In this document: positions 1-10,067 of the stretch, piece by piece | Layout: each line of letters opens with the position of its first letter | How positions within the stretch are numbered: the stretch's first letter is position 1 | From: Terfezia claveryi | Taxonomy: Eukaryota; Ascomycota; Pezizomycetes; Pezizales; Pezizaceae | Assembly: GCA_015179025.1 (NCBI GenBank) | Contig: WHUX01000162.1 | Span: 1-64,000, forward strand | DNA: 64,000 nt | Direction of reading: 5' to 3' | The notes under the pieces: model-generated | The model's input: only the letters and a program-made list of their open reading frames with translations | Told to the model about the DNA's origin: nothing | Databases searched by the model: none | Made by a program: the position numbers and the translations under genes

Positions 1-650
1 ATTTATAATCTTAGGCTAGTGACCCACGTGTAGAGACTAAGTGAAGTATCAATATAAACAACCTTAATTAAGCTCTACCTTGGCTAATTTTGTATTGGAA
101 AATAAGAACATTTTGTAATTGGAATGAAGTTGTTTTTATTTCTATATATATCCAACGCTAACTACGTCTAGTTCTTCCTACGGACATAGCTGATGACTCT
201 CCAAGGTACGCCTAGATCTAACGAGGTTGGTTCTCTCAGATCAGGTGTAGACACGTGAGGTAATGGTTTCATGTCATCCGGATGCCATAAGCTGAAGGGA
301 GGTTATCCGGATGCCATAACTTGCCAGAGGCACAAGATGACATGAGATGCCAGAGGGTCAGATCTGGACGACCTCAGATCACTACGGGAGACATTGACAA
401 GACGGTGTCATCAAGACGCACCAATAGTGGCGTCCGGACGCCATAAAAAATCCTTTCTGATGTAAAATTTTTGTCTGCAGTACTGCATGTCAAGGGCTCA
501 CCTCAGGTGCCTGTTGGCGTCATAGGACTGGTGAAGTCTCAATTTAAAAATGATAACCAGACTACAAAAAGGCAACCATCCAACACTACTGAAACAAGAA
601 GTTCAAAAATTCTAAATACCCATTGCATGCTGCAGTAGGAGACTTTATCG
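1..650. other. Non-genic left edge
   Basis: I find no convincing gene here. The motif CCGGATGCCATAA occurs at 278-290 and 307-319, and a relative (CCGGACGCCATAA) at about 433-445. ATGTCAT and ATGACAT words near 271 and 339 give weak local inverted symmetry. This could be a decayed LTR, but I see no clean ends. Confidence 0.4.
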
Positions 651-747
651 CGTGGTCACCCACTGCAGTACTAATCTGGCAATCTAAAGCTTAGATATGG
701 CAGAGCGGACGGGATGCCTCGTTTTCTTCAGTCTATGGTCGTAGATA
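651..747 (-). pseudogene. 5S rRNA pseudogene, 3' truncated
   Basis: On the minus strand this copy has the 5S rRNA start (CTACGACCATAGACTGAAG), the conserved GGCATCCCGTCCGCTCTGCC block, the internal promoter region around CTAAGC, and the GCAGTGGGTGACCACG block. It then diverges: the last ~20 nt of the gene (the GGGAATCCCTGGTGTTGTAG end seen in the two other copies) and the poly-T terminator are missing. It is therefore called a pseudogene. The 5' flank (749-830) matches the flanks of the other two copies. Confidence 0.85.
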
Positions 748-1334
748 TCATGCCTGAGGATAAAGCAGATTAAGGACCTACCATTATTGGCAGGCAAGTA
801 GAAATGACCGCGGCATTCCCTGCATGTTCTGCAGGTGGCATACCCACTATGCCCCTCGCGGGCAATTTACTTAATTACTGGATTTGGAATATAATGCTCT
901 TGAATCAATAACCTTTTACCTAACTAGACCTATATCAAATATATCATTAATCTCGGCGAAGGCACTACCTGCCAGAAACTGCTGGTTAGTACAAGGCTCA
1001 AATTGTAGGCATTCGCTGGTTAGTACAAGGACCCAGGAGGGTCGGAAAGCTGGTGATACATACAAAATTCGCAATGAATAGGGGGGATTAACACCAAAGC
1101 AGTAGGGAGTTTAAATTGAGAATCGTGATCGTGTGGACCAAAACTTTGCGCTCAGGAGATTTGGTACAATTAAGGGGCATGACCAGGTAAACATTATTTT
1201 GAAATATCCTCGATTTGAGGGTAATGTTGCTCTATGCCAGTCCTTGGCGTTCTCTTGCACGCACACTGTCAGGTATGCGAGCCTTACTGAACGGCAACCA
1301 GACTACTGAACGGGAAAGTCAAAAAAAAAATAAT
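748..1334. other. 5S spacer
   Basis: Spacer between 5S copies, with no protein gene seen. From about 1020 the sequence is shared with the spacer at 2590-2850, so it belongs to a duplicated 5S unit. Confidence 0.6.
1321..1330 (-). terminator. Pol III poly-T terminator of 5S copy B
   Basis: An A10 run on the plus strand is a T10 run on the 5S strand, starting 5 nt after the mature 3' end. RNA polymerase III terminates at such T runs. Confidence 0.75.
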
Positions 1335-1452
1335 CTACAACACCAGAGATTCCCACATGGTCACCCACTGCAGTACTAGCCTGGCAATCTGAAGCTTAGA
1401 TATGGCAGAGCGGACGGGATGCCTCGTTTTCTTTAGTCTATGGTCGTAGATA
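1335..1452 (-). rRNA. 5S ribosomal RNA
   Basis: Full-length 5S rRNA gene (about 118 nt; ends good to 1-3 nt). On the minus strand it runs from CTACGACCATAG through GGCATCCCGTCCGCTCTGCC, CTAAGC and GGTTAGTACTGCAGTGGGTG to the 3' end GGTGTTGTAG. It is transcribed by Pol III from its internal control region and gives the 5S RNA of the large ribosomal subunit. A T10 terminator follows. The 3' end has one change against copy C (CTCTGGTG versus CCCTGGTG). The gene lies outside any recognisable rDNA unit, as in fungi with dispersed 5S genes. Confidence 0.93.
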
Positions 1453-1530
1453 TCATGCCTTAGGATAAAGCAGATTAGAGACCTATTATTATTGGTGGGC
1501 AAGTAGAAATGACCCCTGTATACTTGACTG

Positions 1531-2584
1531 CATGTTTTGGGCTCCCCGCGGGCGGCATACTCACTATGCCCCTCCGGGCAATGTATTTAAATACTGGATT
1601 TAGAACAAAATGCACTTGAATTAATAAAAATATACCTATATCAAATATAGAAAAATAGGCTATCATTAATCGTGGCACAGGCAGTACCAACCAGAAGCTG
1701 GCCTGGGAGGTGTGGGACGTGTAACAGCTCTGGGTCGATCGTCCGGTTCATCCTCCAAGTCATCCTCCAGGTCAATTTGGTTATTAACCAATAGTCCAAT
1801 TTGTTGCTCATTCAGCTACCTAGAGCTGAGAGGCTGCCACAGTCATGAGCTGCTAGTATTTTGGTATAATAATAGATAGAACATTGTAAGTAGCATTGGC
1901 AGCAATGACTGGCAGAGGACTTTTTACAAGTACATGAGACTGAATTAGCACAGGGTATTGATATAGGTATATGGGCGACTGCCCACTCTCTTGTCTTGAG
2001 GTAAAAACACTTTTTGGTGGTGAATCAGTGCTCGTATTTAAACTATCTAGTTTAATACGAGAGAGCGTATCTTATCGTGGCTACAATATAACATATCTCT
2101 TTTGGGCCGTTCCATGTCCCTCTCCCCTAAAAAAAATTAGATAAGTCAAATAAACGCAGGTGAGATCTCAAAACCACCCACTCGTGATCGCATGCAGACA
2201 ATCCCCGATTGAAGTGCAAGTAATCAATCTAGAAAAGCCTGTATCTAAAATGCTTATAATAACTTGAATTCAAGTATTCCAATCCCTCTCCAACTTAGAT
2301 TGCCAGTGGTAGTTCCGGGGCTGTCAATAATTCCTTCAACAACTTGCACCAGTACCTATTGCTTCAGAGTCATCACATACCTTCCTACTCATCGTGGGGC
2401 AGTCTCTAATAGAGCCGGTGAGGCTACTCATATTGTGGGCTTATCTTTCTTGCTGTGGCGCGAGCTATGCTATCCAGAACCCTCCAAATAAATCGCCATC
2501 AATGGGAGCACGAGCCATAGTATTTCATGGGGCCCAACAAAGTACTAGCGGTCTGATGTGCCGTTGGATTGTAGAAGACAACGA
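1531..2584. other. 5S spacer without recognised gene
   Basis: About 1 kb between the duplicated 5S units. Short open frames here (for example 2264-2491) show no domain and are not called. I see no LTR or TIR. Confidence 0.5.
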
Positions 2585-2839
2585 GAAGGCTCAAATGTAG
2601 AACCCAGGATGGTCGGAAATCTGGCGATACTTGATACGTACCAAAATCGCAATGAATAGGGGGTAACAATTGAGCTTTGGTACAACTAAAGGGGCATGAC
2701 CAGGTACACATTATTTAGAAATATCCTCGATTTCAGGTTAATATTGCTCTATGCCAGTCCTTAGCGTTCTCTTGCACGCACGCTGTCAGATATGCGAGCC
2801 TTACTCGAAGTGTGTGTATTAATACTGAACGGAAAAGTC

Positions 2840-2852
2840 AAAAAAAAAAAAA
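2840..2852 (-). terminator. Pol III poly-T terminator of 5S copy C
   Basis: A13 on the plus strand directly abuts the 3' end of the minus-strand 5S gene, giving a strong T13 Pol III terminator. Confidence 0.8.
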
Positions 2853-2970
2853 CTACAACACCAGGGATTCCCACATGGTCACCCACTGCAGTACTAACCT
2901 GGCAATCTGAAGCTTAGATATGGCAGAGCGGACGGGATGCCTCGTTTTCTTCAGTCTATGGTCGTAGATA
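2853..2970 (-). rRNA. 5S ribosomal RNA
   Basis: Second full-length 5S rRNA gene (about 118 nt). All conserved blocks are intact, including the 5' CTACGACCATAG, the GTCCGCTCTGCC block, the internal promoter and the 3' GGGAATCCCTGGTGTTGTAG. It is followed at once by T13. Of the three copies it looks most likely to be active. Confidence 0.94.
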
Positions 2971-3055
2971 TCATGCCTTAGGATAAAGCAGAATATAGAC
3001 CTACTATTATTGGCGGGCAAGTTAGAAATAACCCTGCATACTTGAAAGTTCCCTG

Positions 3056-3488
3056 CATGCCCTCATGAAACGATATACACTCTTAAACTCATATTTTGAC
3101 TATATCGAACCCGCTCTATTTCATGCACAAGCCAAAAAAAAGCCTACATACCAGTACGAATTACTTTGAGTAAAAGCACATCTACTCTTATGCACATACT
3201 TCCCACCCTATGATCACCCTATCCAGTTTCTAACATATTCTGATTGTTACCCAAGAGCACTCAAGCCTCTATATATCTATTAGCGACCACAAGTCTCCCA
3301 GCCTCCAGGGGTCATCACTGTCATGAAGGGCACTACTCGATAGCTTCAGCTTTGAATGACCCTAATAGTATGAAGCTGAACGAGAATGCAGCCACTGAGA
3401 ATTTCGGACGCCACTGTCACGGCAGAGGGTTTTTTGTCTCAATATATACTCTTAAGTTCAAGTTTCCTTGAATTGAACAAGTAATGAA
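3056..3488. other. No recognised feature
   Basis: Low-GC spacer. One plus-strand open frame (3244-3471) shows no domain or family resemblance and is left out. Confidence 0.4.
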
Positions 3489-3842
3489 TCAAAAATTACA
3501 GAGGCACAAACACTCATAAACACAAAAACAAAATTCAACCCCCGACTTCGACTCCGACTCCAAGTACTGGTAGACATGGACACTTTTATTCATCCTGGTG
3601 ATAAAGTTTAGGGTAATATTGTGGAGGTCGAGGGTTTTAGCGAAGTCCAGGTTCTTATCCACAACATACCCTAAGTACGCAGTATAAGCTACGGCTAGAA
3701 ATACAGCGGCGGCGGGCGAAATGAGGAAAGATATATATCTCAGGGTGGCAAAACTGTTCGGGTGGTAGACTAACTTGCTTGACCCTTGAATCCACCCCCG
3801 GGGATCCGGGTGGCTCTTTAACCGTCTCGAAGGATTATACAA
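3489..3842 (-). CDS. Hypothetical small membrane protein
   Basis: A 117-residue open frame, not recognised. Residues about 35-60 (ISFLISPAAAVFLAVAYTAY) form one plausible transmembrane helix after a basic, proline-containing start. The C-terminus is Ser/Glu- then Cys-rich (FCFCVYECLCLCNF), which looks more like chance than design. No intron is needed. It lies about 160 bp downstream of the ABD1 stop on the same strand. It could be a real small gene or a random frame. Confidence 0.25.
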   Translation of the reverse strand: MYNPSRRLKSHPDPRGWIQGSSKLVYHPNSFATLRYISFLISPAAAVFLAVAYTAYLGYVVDKNLDFAKTLDLHNITLNFITRMNKSVHVYQYLESESKSGVEFCFCVYECLCLCNF

Positions 3843-4002
3843 GTACTGAGGTTTTTTAAATAGTCAATACCTTGCTTGACCAGTATATAAAATAAGCCTA
3901 AACCCAAGCTAACCTACGCAAAAGGTAAAATAGAATAACAAATCCAACAACCCAAATCACATACAACAATTAATAATTGCGGTACATGTAGCCTTCAGCT
4001 AG

Positions 4003-6599
4003 CTAACTCTTCCTAAATGCAAATGCTACATAAAACCCACACGCCTCCCACTCCTCTTCCGTCAACTCCAACCCGCCCTCCCTCTCCTTCAAACTCCCAT
4101 TCCCACCAGTACCATCACCACCACCACCACCACCACTACCGCCGCCACCACCAGCCCCCCTCCACCTCCCCTCCCTAACTCCCATCCTCTCACTCAACCT
4201 CCCCAGCTCCCCTCCCCTACTCTCTTCCCTCCATATATCATGAAACCCCCTTTTATACACCAACTCCAAATTGAACTCCTCGCATAACGCTCGGAAACTC
4301 TCCCACGGAACAATATACTCCGGTACCCCCTCTACCGCTTCATCGAGATGGTATTGGTAGCGCCAGCCGAAGGGAGGGCGGAAGCGGTTGTCCCAGGTAT
4401 GCTTTGGAGGGGTGGCGGTGGTGGGGACGAGGCCGCCGGGGACGTATGGGGGGGAGGAGGAGCCACGGTGTGGAGTGGTAGTGGTGGTGGGCTGTTGTGC
4501 TGGTTGAGGTGGCGCGGGCGCGCTTGGGGGTTGCGAACATGGAGGGATTATTCGCGCGATTGTACTCTCCGGAAACGTGACTTTGTAAATCCCATTTCCC
4601 CATGAAAACTCCCGACCCCCCTCACCATCTTTCTTCTGCTCCACCTCCTTTTCCACACCGACCTCATGCCCCTTATGCTGCTTTTCCTCCTGCTCCTTGA
4701 CCCAACCCCCCAACTTCTCTTTAATAACATCACTACTCGGAATTGTCCCCACAAACCTCCCTCCCTTCTTCAACGCTCCCGACACATTCGCCAACATCCT
4801 CCTCGCCTTGGCCTCACTCTCAAACGCATAATGCAGACAAAACATCATACTGACAACATCAAATCCCCCTCCCGTAGCCCACCTTCCCGCTCCTCCCCGA
4901 ATCCCTGCGGGCGTCACGCTGGCATCATATCCAATCTCCCTAATACACGGCACATCTATGAACGAGTCCACCCAGCAATCCCTGACTGCAAATTCCGCGC
5001 GGAACAATGGTGGTCCTCGGGGGGTGGGCGGCGATTATATCCCCCGCGAGGTGGGGGACGATTCTCGTACAGCATAGATTCATACCGATCCCTAGCCTGT
5101 GCGATAGAAACCTCAGCGTTGTCGACGCCAACGTACATGCCTACTTCCTGCGGGGCAAGTTTCCATTTCCTCAGATCCCCCCCTTTACCGCATCCCACAT
5201 CAAGCACGTATAATCGTTCATCCTCAACCCCGCCATACCTCGCGCCACCAATACCACCAACAACCCCCGGACTGGGCGAGAATTTATGGATAATACAGCT
5301 CTTGATCCAATTATTGAGTGCCCGGAGCCCTTTGATCCTGCTACTCTCAACTCTCCACACCTTTCCCATCTCTGGGCGTTCGTTGTAGTGGCTGCGAACA
5401 ACGTCTTCGACGGCGAGGTTAGCGTTTGGGTCGGATTCAGCTTTTTTGCGTGCAGCTTCCTCGGCGTCACGCTTTTCTTGCAGGACACGAGCTGCTTCGC
5501 GCTCAGAGTCTGTAAGGCGGCAGGCAGCGCCAGGGCGGCGGCGGGTTGCGCGGGGTGGGGAGCGGGGGGGTGGGGGAGGGGAGGGCTCGCGAGGGAGGGA
5601 GGAGAGGAGGCGGAGGTGCGCGAGAGGGGAGGAGGGGCGAGGGGGGAATTTCGATGTGCTGGTGCTTGTGGTGGGGGGTGGTGGGGTGCGGGAGCATGGG
5701 CGGTAGGTGTCTGCTCCGGTGGATCGGCCGTCTCGACCGTCTCGACGGGGTGGAGAGCGGGAACGTCGGCGGGGTGGGGGTCGATTGCGGTCGCGGTCGA
5801 ACCTCTCTCCTCGATCCCGATCCCGGTAGCCATCCCTGCCCCCTTCCCTTTCTCTTTCTCGGTCTCTTTCTCTGTCAAACCTCCTATTATCCCCCCGTTC
5901 ACCTCTCTCTCCTCCTCTTCCACCATCTCTATCCCTGTCCCCTCGCTCTCCTCTCTCCCCTCCTCTCCCACCATCTCTATCCCTATCCCTATCCCCTCGC
6001 TCTCCTCTCTCCCCTCCTCTCCCACCATCTCTATCCCTAACCCTATACGCCGGAGCAACTCTCCGTCCATCATCCTGCGGCCCCCCAACCATTCCATCGC
6101 CAGCTGCGTCCCTCTTTCTCTTATTAAAACTAGGCAACTTCCGCTTTCCATCCTCTGCTGGCTTTTGTTGCGCTTGCTCGTTGGGAGCGTTGCTGGAAAC
6201 GTAACCCCCATCCGCTTGACCCCCCCCTGGCGCCGGGGAGAGTAAATCATCAATCTTACTCATTCTACGTCCTGGGGTGGGTGCAGTTCCGGCACTTGAA
6301 GAAGCGGGTTTTTGAAAATCGAAGCTGATATTCATTTCTGCGAGGGAGCTGAGGGGTTGAGGGTTGGTCTGGACCCCGCCGGGAGTAGGTGCAGAGGTGG
6401 GGGTAGCGGTGGGGTGGGCTTGGGGATGGTTGAAGTTGAGGTTTAGCGGGGGAGGAGGGGCGAAAGTGGGAGAGCTTAGTTGGGGAGGAGGGTGGGGGGA
6501 GCTGTGGTGTTGGTCGTGAGAGAGCGCTTGTGACTGAATTGGGGAGGAGGAGGGGGGTGCGTCTTCGGTGACGAAGGTGTCGCGGGCGGGGTCGTACAT
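4003..6599 (-). CDS. ABD1: mRNA cap guanine-N7 methyltransferase (one frameshift)
   Basis: Transfers a methyl group from S-adenosylmethionine to N7 of the guanosine cap of nascent mRNA, in the nucleus. The start at 6599 gives MYDPARD, typical of fungal Abd1; the open frame runs further upstream only through a pentanucleotide repeat. The first ~330 residues are disordered: Pro/Ser-rich, then RDRDGGRGGERGERGD repeats. The catalytic domain follows: RSHYNERPEMG and RIKGLRALNNWIKS, SAM motif LDVGCGKGGDLRKW, VGVDNAEVSIAQARDRY, FDVVSMMFCLHYAFE, then WDNRFRPPFGWRYQYHLD and PEYIVPWESF near the C-terminus. Between DRYESM and FRAEFAVRDCW the frame changes near 5005-5030 at a run of six C (minus strand). 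No good intron fits; the best alternative is a 44-bp one with a GTCCCC donor. Sequencing error, true frameshift or an odd intron remain possible. Confidence 0.9.
5921..6050. repeat. In-gene tandem repeat coding RD/RGGE tracts
   Basis: CACCATCTCTATCCC starts at 5921, 5969 and 6023 (spacing 48 and 54 bp), each followed by a pyrimidine-rich stretch. On the minus strand this encodes the repeated Arg-Asp and Gly-Gly-Glu-Arg blocks in the disordered N-terminus of Abd1. Spacings are multiples of three, so copy-number change keeps frame. Confidence 0.8.
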
Positions 6600-6735
6600 T
6601 TTGTAAAGAGGGGGGATTGGTAAAGTGGGGTGGTGGAGATGGTGAAGGGTGGAGGGTGCGTAGGTAGTAGCTGCTGGGCATAAATTGGCTACGTACCATG
6701 TAGCGATGTAAACAAGGAAAGGCAGGTTCAGAGCA

Positions 6736-6840
6736 GGACAGGACAGGACAGGACAGGACAGGACAGGACAGGACAGGACAGGACAGGACAGGACAGGACA
6801 GGACAGAGCAGGACAGAGCAGGACAGAGCAGGACAGAGCA
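6736..6840. repeat. Pentanucleotide microsatellite (GGACA)n
   Basis: About 14 perfect GGACA units (6736-6805), then four copies of the 10-mer GGACAGAGCA to 6840. It lies 140-240 bp upstream of the ABD1 start, in its promoter or 5' UTR. It creates a spurious open frame that appears to extend ABD1 upstream. Confidence 0.95.
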
Positions 6841-7444
6841 GGAACTTGTACGCCCGTAGTTCGTCGCCCGGCGTATTGTGTATGGTATGTAGTTCGTCTA
6901 AGTGGTGGGAGCTGATGATCTCTGGATTCGGCCGTAAAACAACGAACGCCCTGCAGCTCTCCCGTCAGCAGAGTCGAGTCGACTCGTGCCGTGGCTGACC
7001 TTGTCCAGGCTTGATCGCAGTCGTGGTTCCTGTGCTGTGCCGCAATCGCGTTGTTCGTTTCGTCGATGTTGAGCGAGTGGAGGAGGAGCGAAAGGCGTCG
7101 ATGGTGGTGACTCAGCAAGCACCTAAGTCACGAGGTGCGCGGGTGGCATAGCATTGTGATGGCACCACCATTTGTATCGCTTGGCAGTATCGCGCCGATA
7201 AAATATCTCAAGATACAACTTAAGTATGCAAGGCTCGACGCCATAGACGTGGAGGAAGTGGAATCTAATACGAATGCGATTCACGGTTCCTGGCCAAAGC
7301 ACGGCGTTCGGATGATTCTAAAATTCTGTTTTCGTGTGGCATATAGATTGAACAAAGATATCATATCAGAAACAAGAAATTTATATTTACTTTAGTTGCG
7401 GCCCTATCAAAGATGTCAGACTTGGTGTGTGTATGCAGACTTTC
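6841..7444. other. Intergenic, ABD1 promoter side
   Basis: Region between the ABD1 start and the NDUFA6 stop, both minus strand. No further gene seen. It should contain the NDUFA6 3' UTR and the distal ABD1 promoter. Confidence 0.5.
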
Positions 7445-8039
7445 CTAGGCACACCCTACCTCCAGAAAGTTTTGCATAAACCCTTGGGAAACTTTCGGAG
7501 ACGGATTCTCCTCAGCTTTAAAATATCTATAGCCAACCCACATCAGCTCAATACCCCTCCGCTTGTTCCACTTGTCGAATAGAGGCTCCCCCACTTACTT
7601 CATGATATGGGTCAACTGTTTCCAGTAATTCATAGTCTCCTGGTACTCTTTCTGTGACTGCAAAAGTAACACGTCTATCACCGGCAATTGCTTGACATAT
7701 CTGTGACGTTCAAACTCCTGGCGAATCTTTGACCGAACAGTGGAGACTGGGATATCGAGCAAGTAGAGAGAGCAAATTTCCGGGGCCTGTTACTGGTCAG
7801 ATATTCGTCCCGAGAACTCACTGCTGCACGGCCAGCTGGAGGAGCTACATTGCGAGCGGGAGGGATTCATACCGCTCGTTGCCATTCCCGGTATGCGTGA
7901 ATGACTCGCTGTCGGGCTTCCGCCGGAGAGGCAGCTGTGGTCCGGTATCACCGTTAGCGACCATGTGAAACGCCAATCTTCTGTATGGGGCCATACATGC
8001 GCGAGATGTCTTCGCAAGTAGTGTCGGTACAATCGTCAT
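7445..8039 (-). CDS. NADH:ubiquinone oxidoreductase subunit NDUFA6/B14 (LYR family)
   Basis: Accessory subunit of mitochondrial respiratory complex I. Four exons on the minus strand: 8039-7997, 7934-7873, 7786-7599, 7526-7445. Total 375 nt, 124 residues plus stop, a normal length for fungal B14. Introns have donors GTATGG, GTATGA and GTAAGT and AG acceptors; intron 1 has a GCTAACGG branch-like site. All phases close exactly. Landmarks: start MTIVPTLLAKTSRA, an LYR-like AYREWQRA, then LDIPVSTVRSKIRQEFERHR, VIDVLLLQSQKEYQETMNYW, KQLTHIMKYFKAEENPSPK. These match the fungal family strongly (recalled, not searched). No single open frame shows this gene because each exon is short. It is divergent from the hydrolase gene, 326 bp away. 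Confidence 0.92.
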
Positions 8040-8365
8040 TGCGGTGATCGTATGTGCAGACAGGTGTCGACCACTTGCTGGCTGAGGAGGAGGTTCAGAT
8101 CCATCAGATCCAGGGAATACGCTCCGAGGTTGGTGGGAGTTACCAGGATATATTGTGCCTCCGTGAGAGTATAATTGAGCACTAACTCGAGGATCTTCAG
8201 GGTAAACGGCAAAAGATGACTAATAAACAAATGAATTCAGATTTCACATTTAGACAATACCACCACCTCTGTTCAACTTACACATTCACTGGCCCTATCC
8301 TTTGGCACCTGGCTAACTGGCTTTCCCTCCCCTTTCTGTTATATTGCTTTGCGATACCTACCATC
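8040..8365. promoter_or_regulatory. Shared divergent promoter region
   Basis: The 326 bp between the start codons of NDUFA6 (minus) and the ABHD11-type hydrolase (plus). Both products are expected to be mitochondrial, so coordinated expression is plausible. I could not identify individual factor sites. A minus-strand open frame at 8036-8230 shows no domain and is not called. Confidence 0.45.
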
Positions 8366-10067
8366 ATGCTCGTCCGTTACTGCTCCACGCCTATTGCTAG
8401 GCATGTCGTGCCGACCGTACGACCTCTGTCTGTGCTTTTCGTCAGAACATATGCTTCTACTACCAATACCATCCCATTAGCCTACGACCTCCATGAACCG
8501 CCCAAGGGTACAGTGACAACGGGCCCCCCTATGGTGGTGATGCATGGATTGTTTGGTTCCAAGCAGAACAACCGTAGTATCAGTAAGTAAGGTGACATCC
8601 AAAGCTATTTCCGGCCTCTATGCAGGGGGTTACCAGAAGCTGACTGTATATCATAGAATGTTCGCAAAGGACCTCAAACGGCCTGTCTATGCGGTTGTAC
8701 GTTGTATCCACCTGCCTTCTGGTGGCATCTTATCGATGCAGATGAGAAAAATTCAGCATGCTTCTTGTATGTGCTGCTTGGCTTACTAGAAGGCTACTGG
8801 TCTGCGTCTGTGTCTTATAGGATCTAAGGAACCATGGTGACAGCCGTCATCATCAGAAGCATGATTACATTGCTATGGCTGAAGATGTTGAACACTTCAT
8901 TCAAGAGCATGGTATGAAAGACGTTACATTGTTGGGACATTCCATGTATGTGGCCATCTTTGCCTCGTATTTCGCATTGCAAAAGGTTATCTGCAGCAGC
9001 ATGTACACAGTTACTTAGTTGTGATGCCCTGATTGGAGTAGCTGTTTTTTTATAAGTTTTTTTTTTTTCTTTCGCTGTCCCTGTGCTAATATGTTTCAGG
9101 GGAGCAAAAACGGCGATGGCAGTATCACTTCGACGACCCGACCTTGTCCGAGACATAATTGCTATAGATAATGCCCCCATTGAAGCAATGATGGGCTCAT
9201 CTTTTGGCCAATATATACAGGCCATGCGAAGAATAGAAGATGCAAACCTGCAGAAGCAAAGTGACGCAAATTCAATACTAAAAGAATATGAGCCGGTTAG
9301 TACCGTCCCTGCAACATGTGCCAGAAAGTTGGTCTCCAACTTGTCGAGGTATCTGCTTCATAGCAGACCTTATCTGACTATCAACATTTTTTTTTTCCAC
9401 ATGCAGGAGATATTAATTCGACAATTCCTCCTCACTAACCTCGTTCGTTCCACGTCTGACAGCACTTCAACTCCATCGCTCAAATTCCGGATCCCCCTTA
9501 AGATCCTAGCTAGGGCTCTAGATGACCTGGCGGGGTTCCCCTTCCATCCGGATAAGGCCAGGTTTGAGAAACCTGCACTGTTCATCCGAGGAACCAAAAG
9601 TCATTATGTCCCTGACGAAGTGATACCATTGATCGGGAGGTTCTTTCCGTACTTCCGGTTGAGAGATGTAATAGCAGGGCATTGGGGTAAGTTCCACCCA
9701 TTTTCTTTGGCGAGGAACACGTATTGCGCCTACCCTATATTGGGGCGCCCTAGATTAAATGTACTTTTCTTGACACACATATATATACCCACTACTATCG
9801 GTCATCCTACTTTTTGCCCCAGCGCTGTCAGTTGTTTCTCTGTCTGCCTCCTGTTGTATGCCTTGAATGAGTTATTTATCGTTCGCCAATCCACATATGT
9901 CGCAACGCCATGGCACGGCCAACAGACCCTACAATCAAGGTGAAAGATATATTAATTTTTTTCCTGGATCAATAGTGATATCCGAGAATCCAGAAAAATT
10001 TAGAGAAGGTACGCTACCCTATCCCGAGTTCTATTATGTGCTGTTTCTTTTCCCCAGACAGAATTAG
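8366..10067 (+). CDS. Mitochondrial alpha/beta hydrolase, ABHD11/IMO32 type
   Basis: Serine hydrolase of the ABHD11 family. Exons: 8366-8586, 8657-8696, 8821-8945, 9100-9295, 9407-9686, 9976 onward. Donors are GTAAGG, GTACGT, GTATGT, GTTAGT and GTAAGT. The ATG (CCATCATG) opens an Arg-rich, Ser/Thr-rich leader that looks like a mitochondrial presequence. Motifs: VVMHGLFGSKQNNRSISK, DLRNHGDS, nucleophile elbow GHSMGAKTAM (split by intron 3), IAIDNAPIEA, and the catalytic-His region AGHWVISENPEKFRE, whose codons join across the long intron 5. The C-terminus is uncertain: reading through exon 6 gives a stop at 10067, while splicing at GTACGC (10009) to an AG near 10060 opens a tail to 10290. It is divergent from NDUFA6. 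Confidence 0.9.

Larger units (their letters stand above)
1010..1530. repeat. Duplicated 5S unit, copy 1
   Basis: Blocks around 1025-1095 (GGGTCGGAAAGC...), 1165-1290 (GGGGCATGACCAGGTA...) and the 5S gene with its flanks recur in the same order at 2590-3055. The duplication therefore covers spacer, 5S gene and 5' flank, not just the RNA gene. Confidence 0.75.
2585..3055. repeat. Duplicated 5S unit, copy 2
   Basis: Counterpart of 1010-1530: same spacer blocks, 5S gene and 5' flank. Differences are scattered substitutions plus a short insertion (GTGTGTATTAA near 2812) before the terminator. Confidence 0.75.

Noticed and set aside
4666..5388. Long plus-strand open frames over 4.3-6.3 kb
   Set aside because: Antisense shadows of ABD1, whose GC-rich, repetitive coding sequence keeps other frames open.
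6600..7118. N-terminal extension of ABD1 with a CPVLS repeat
   Set aside because: It is produced by the GGACA microsatellite; the conserved start MYDPARD lies at 6599.
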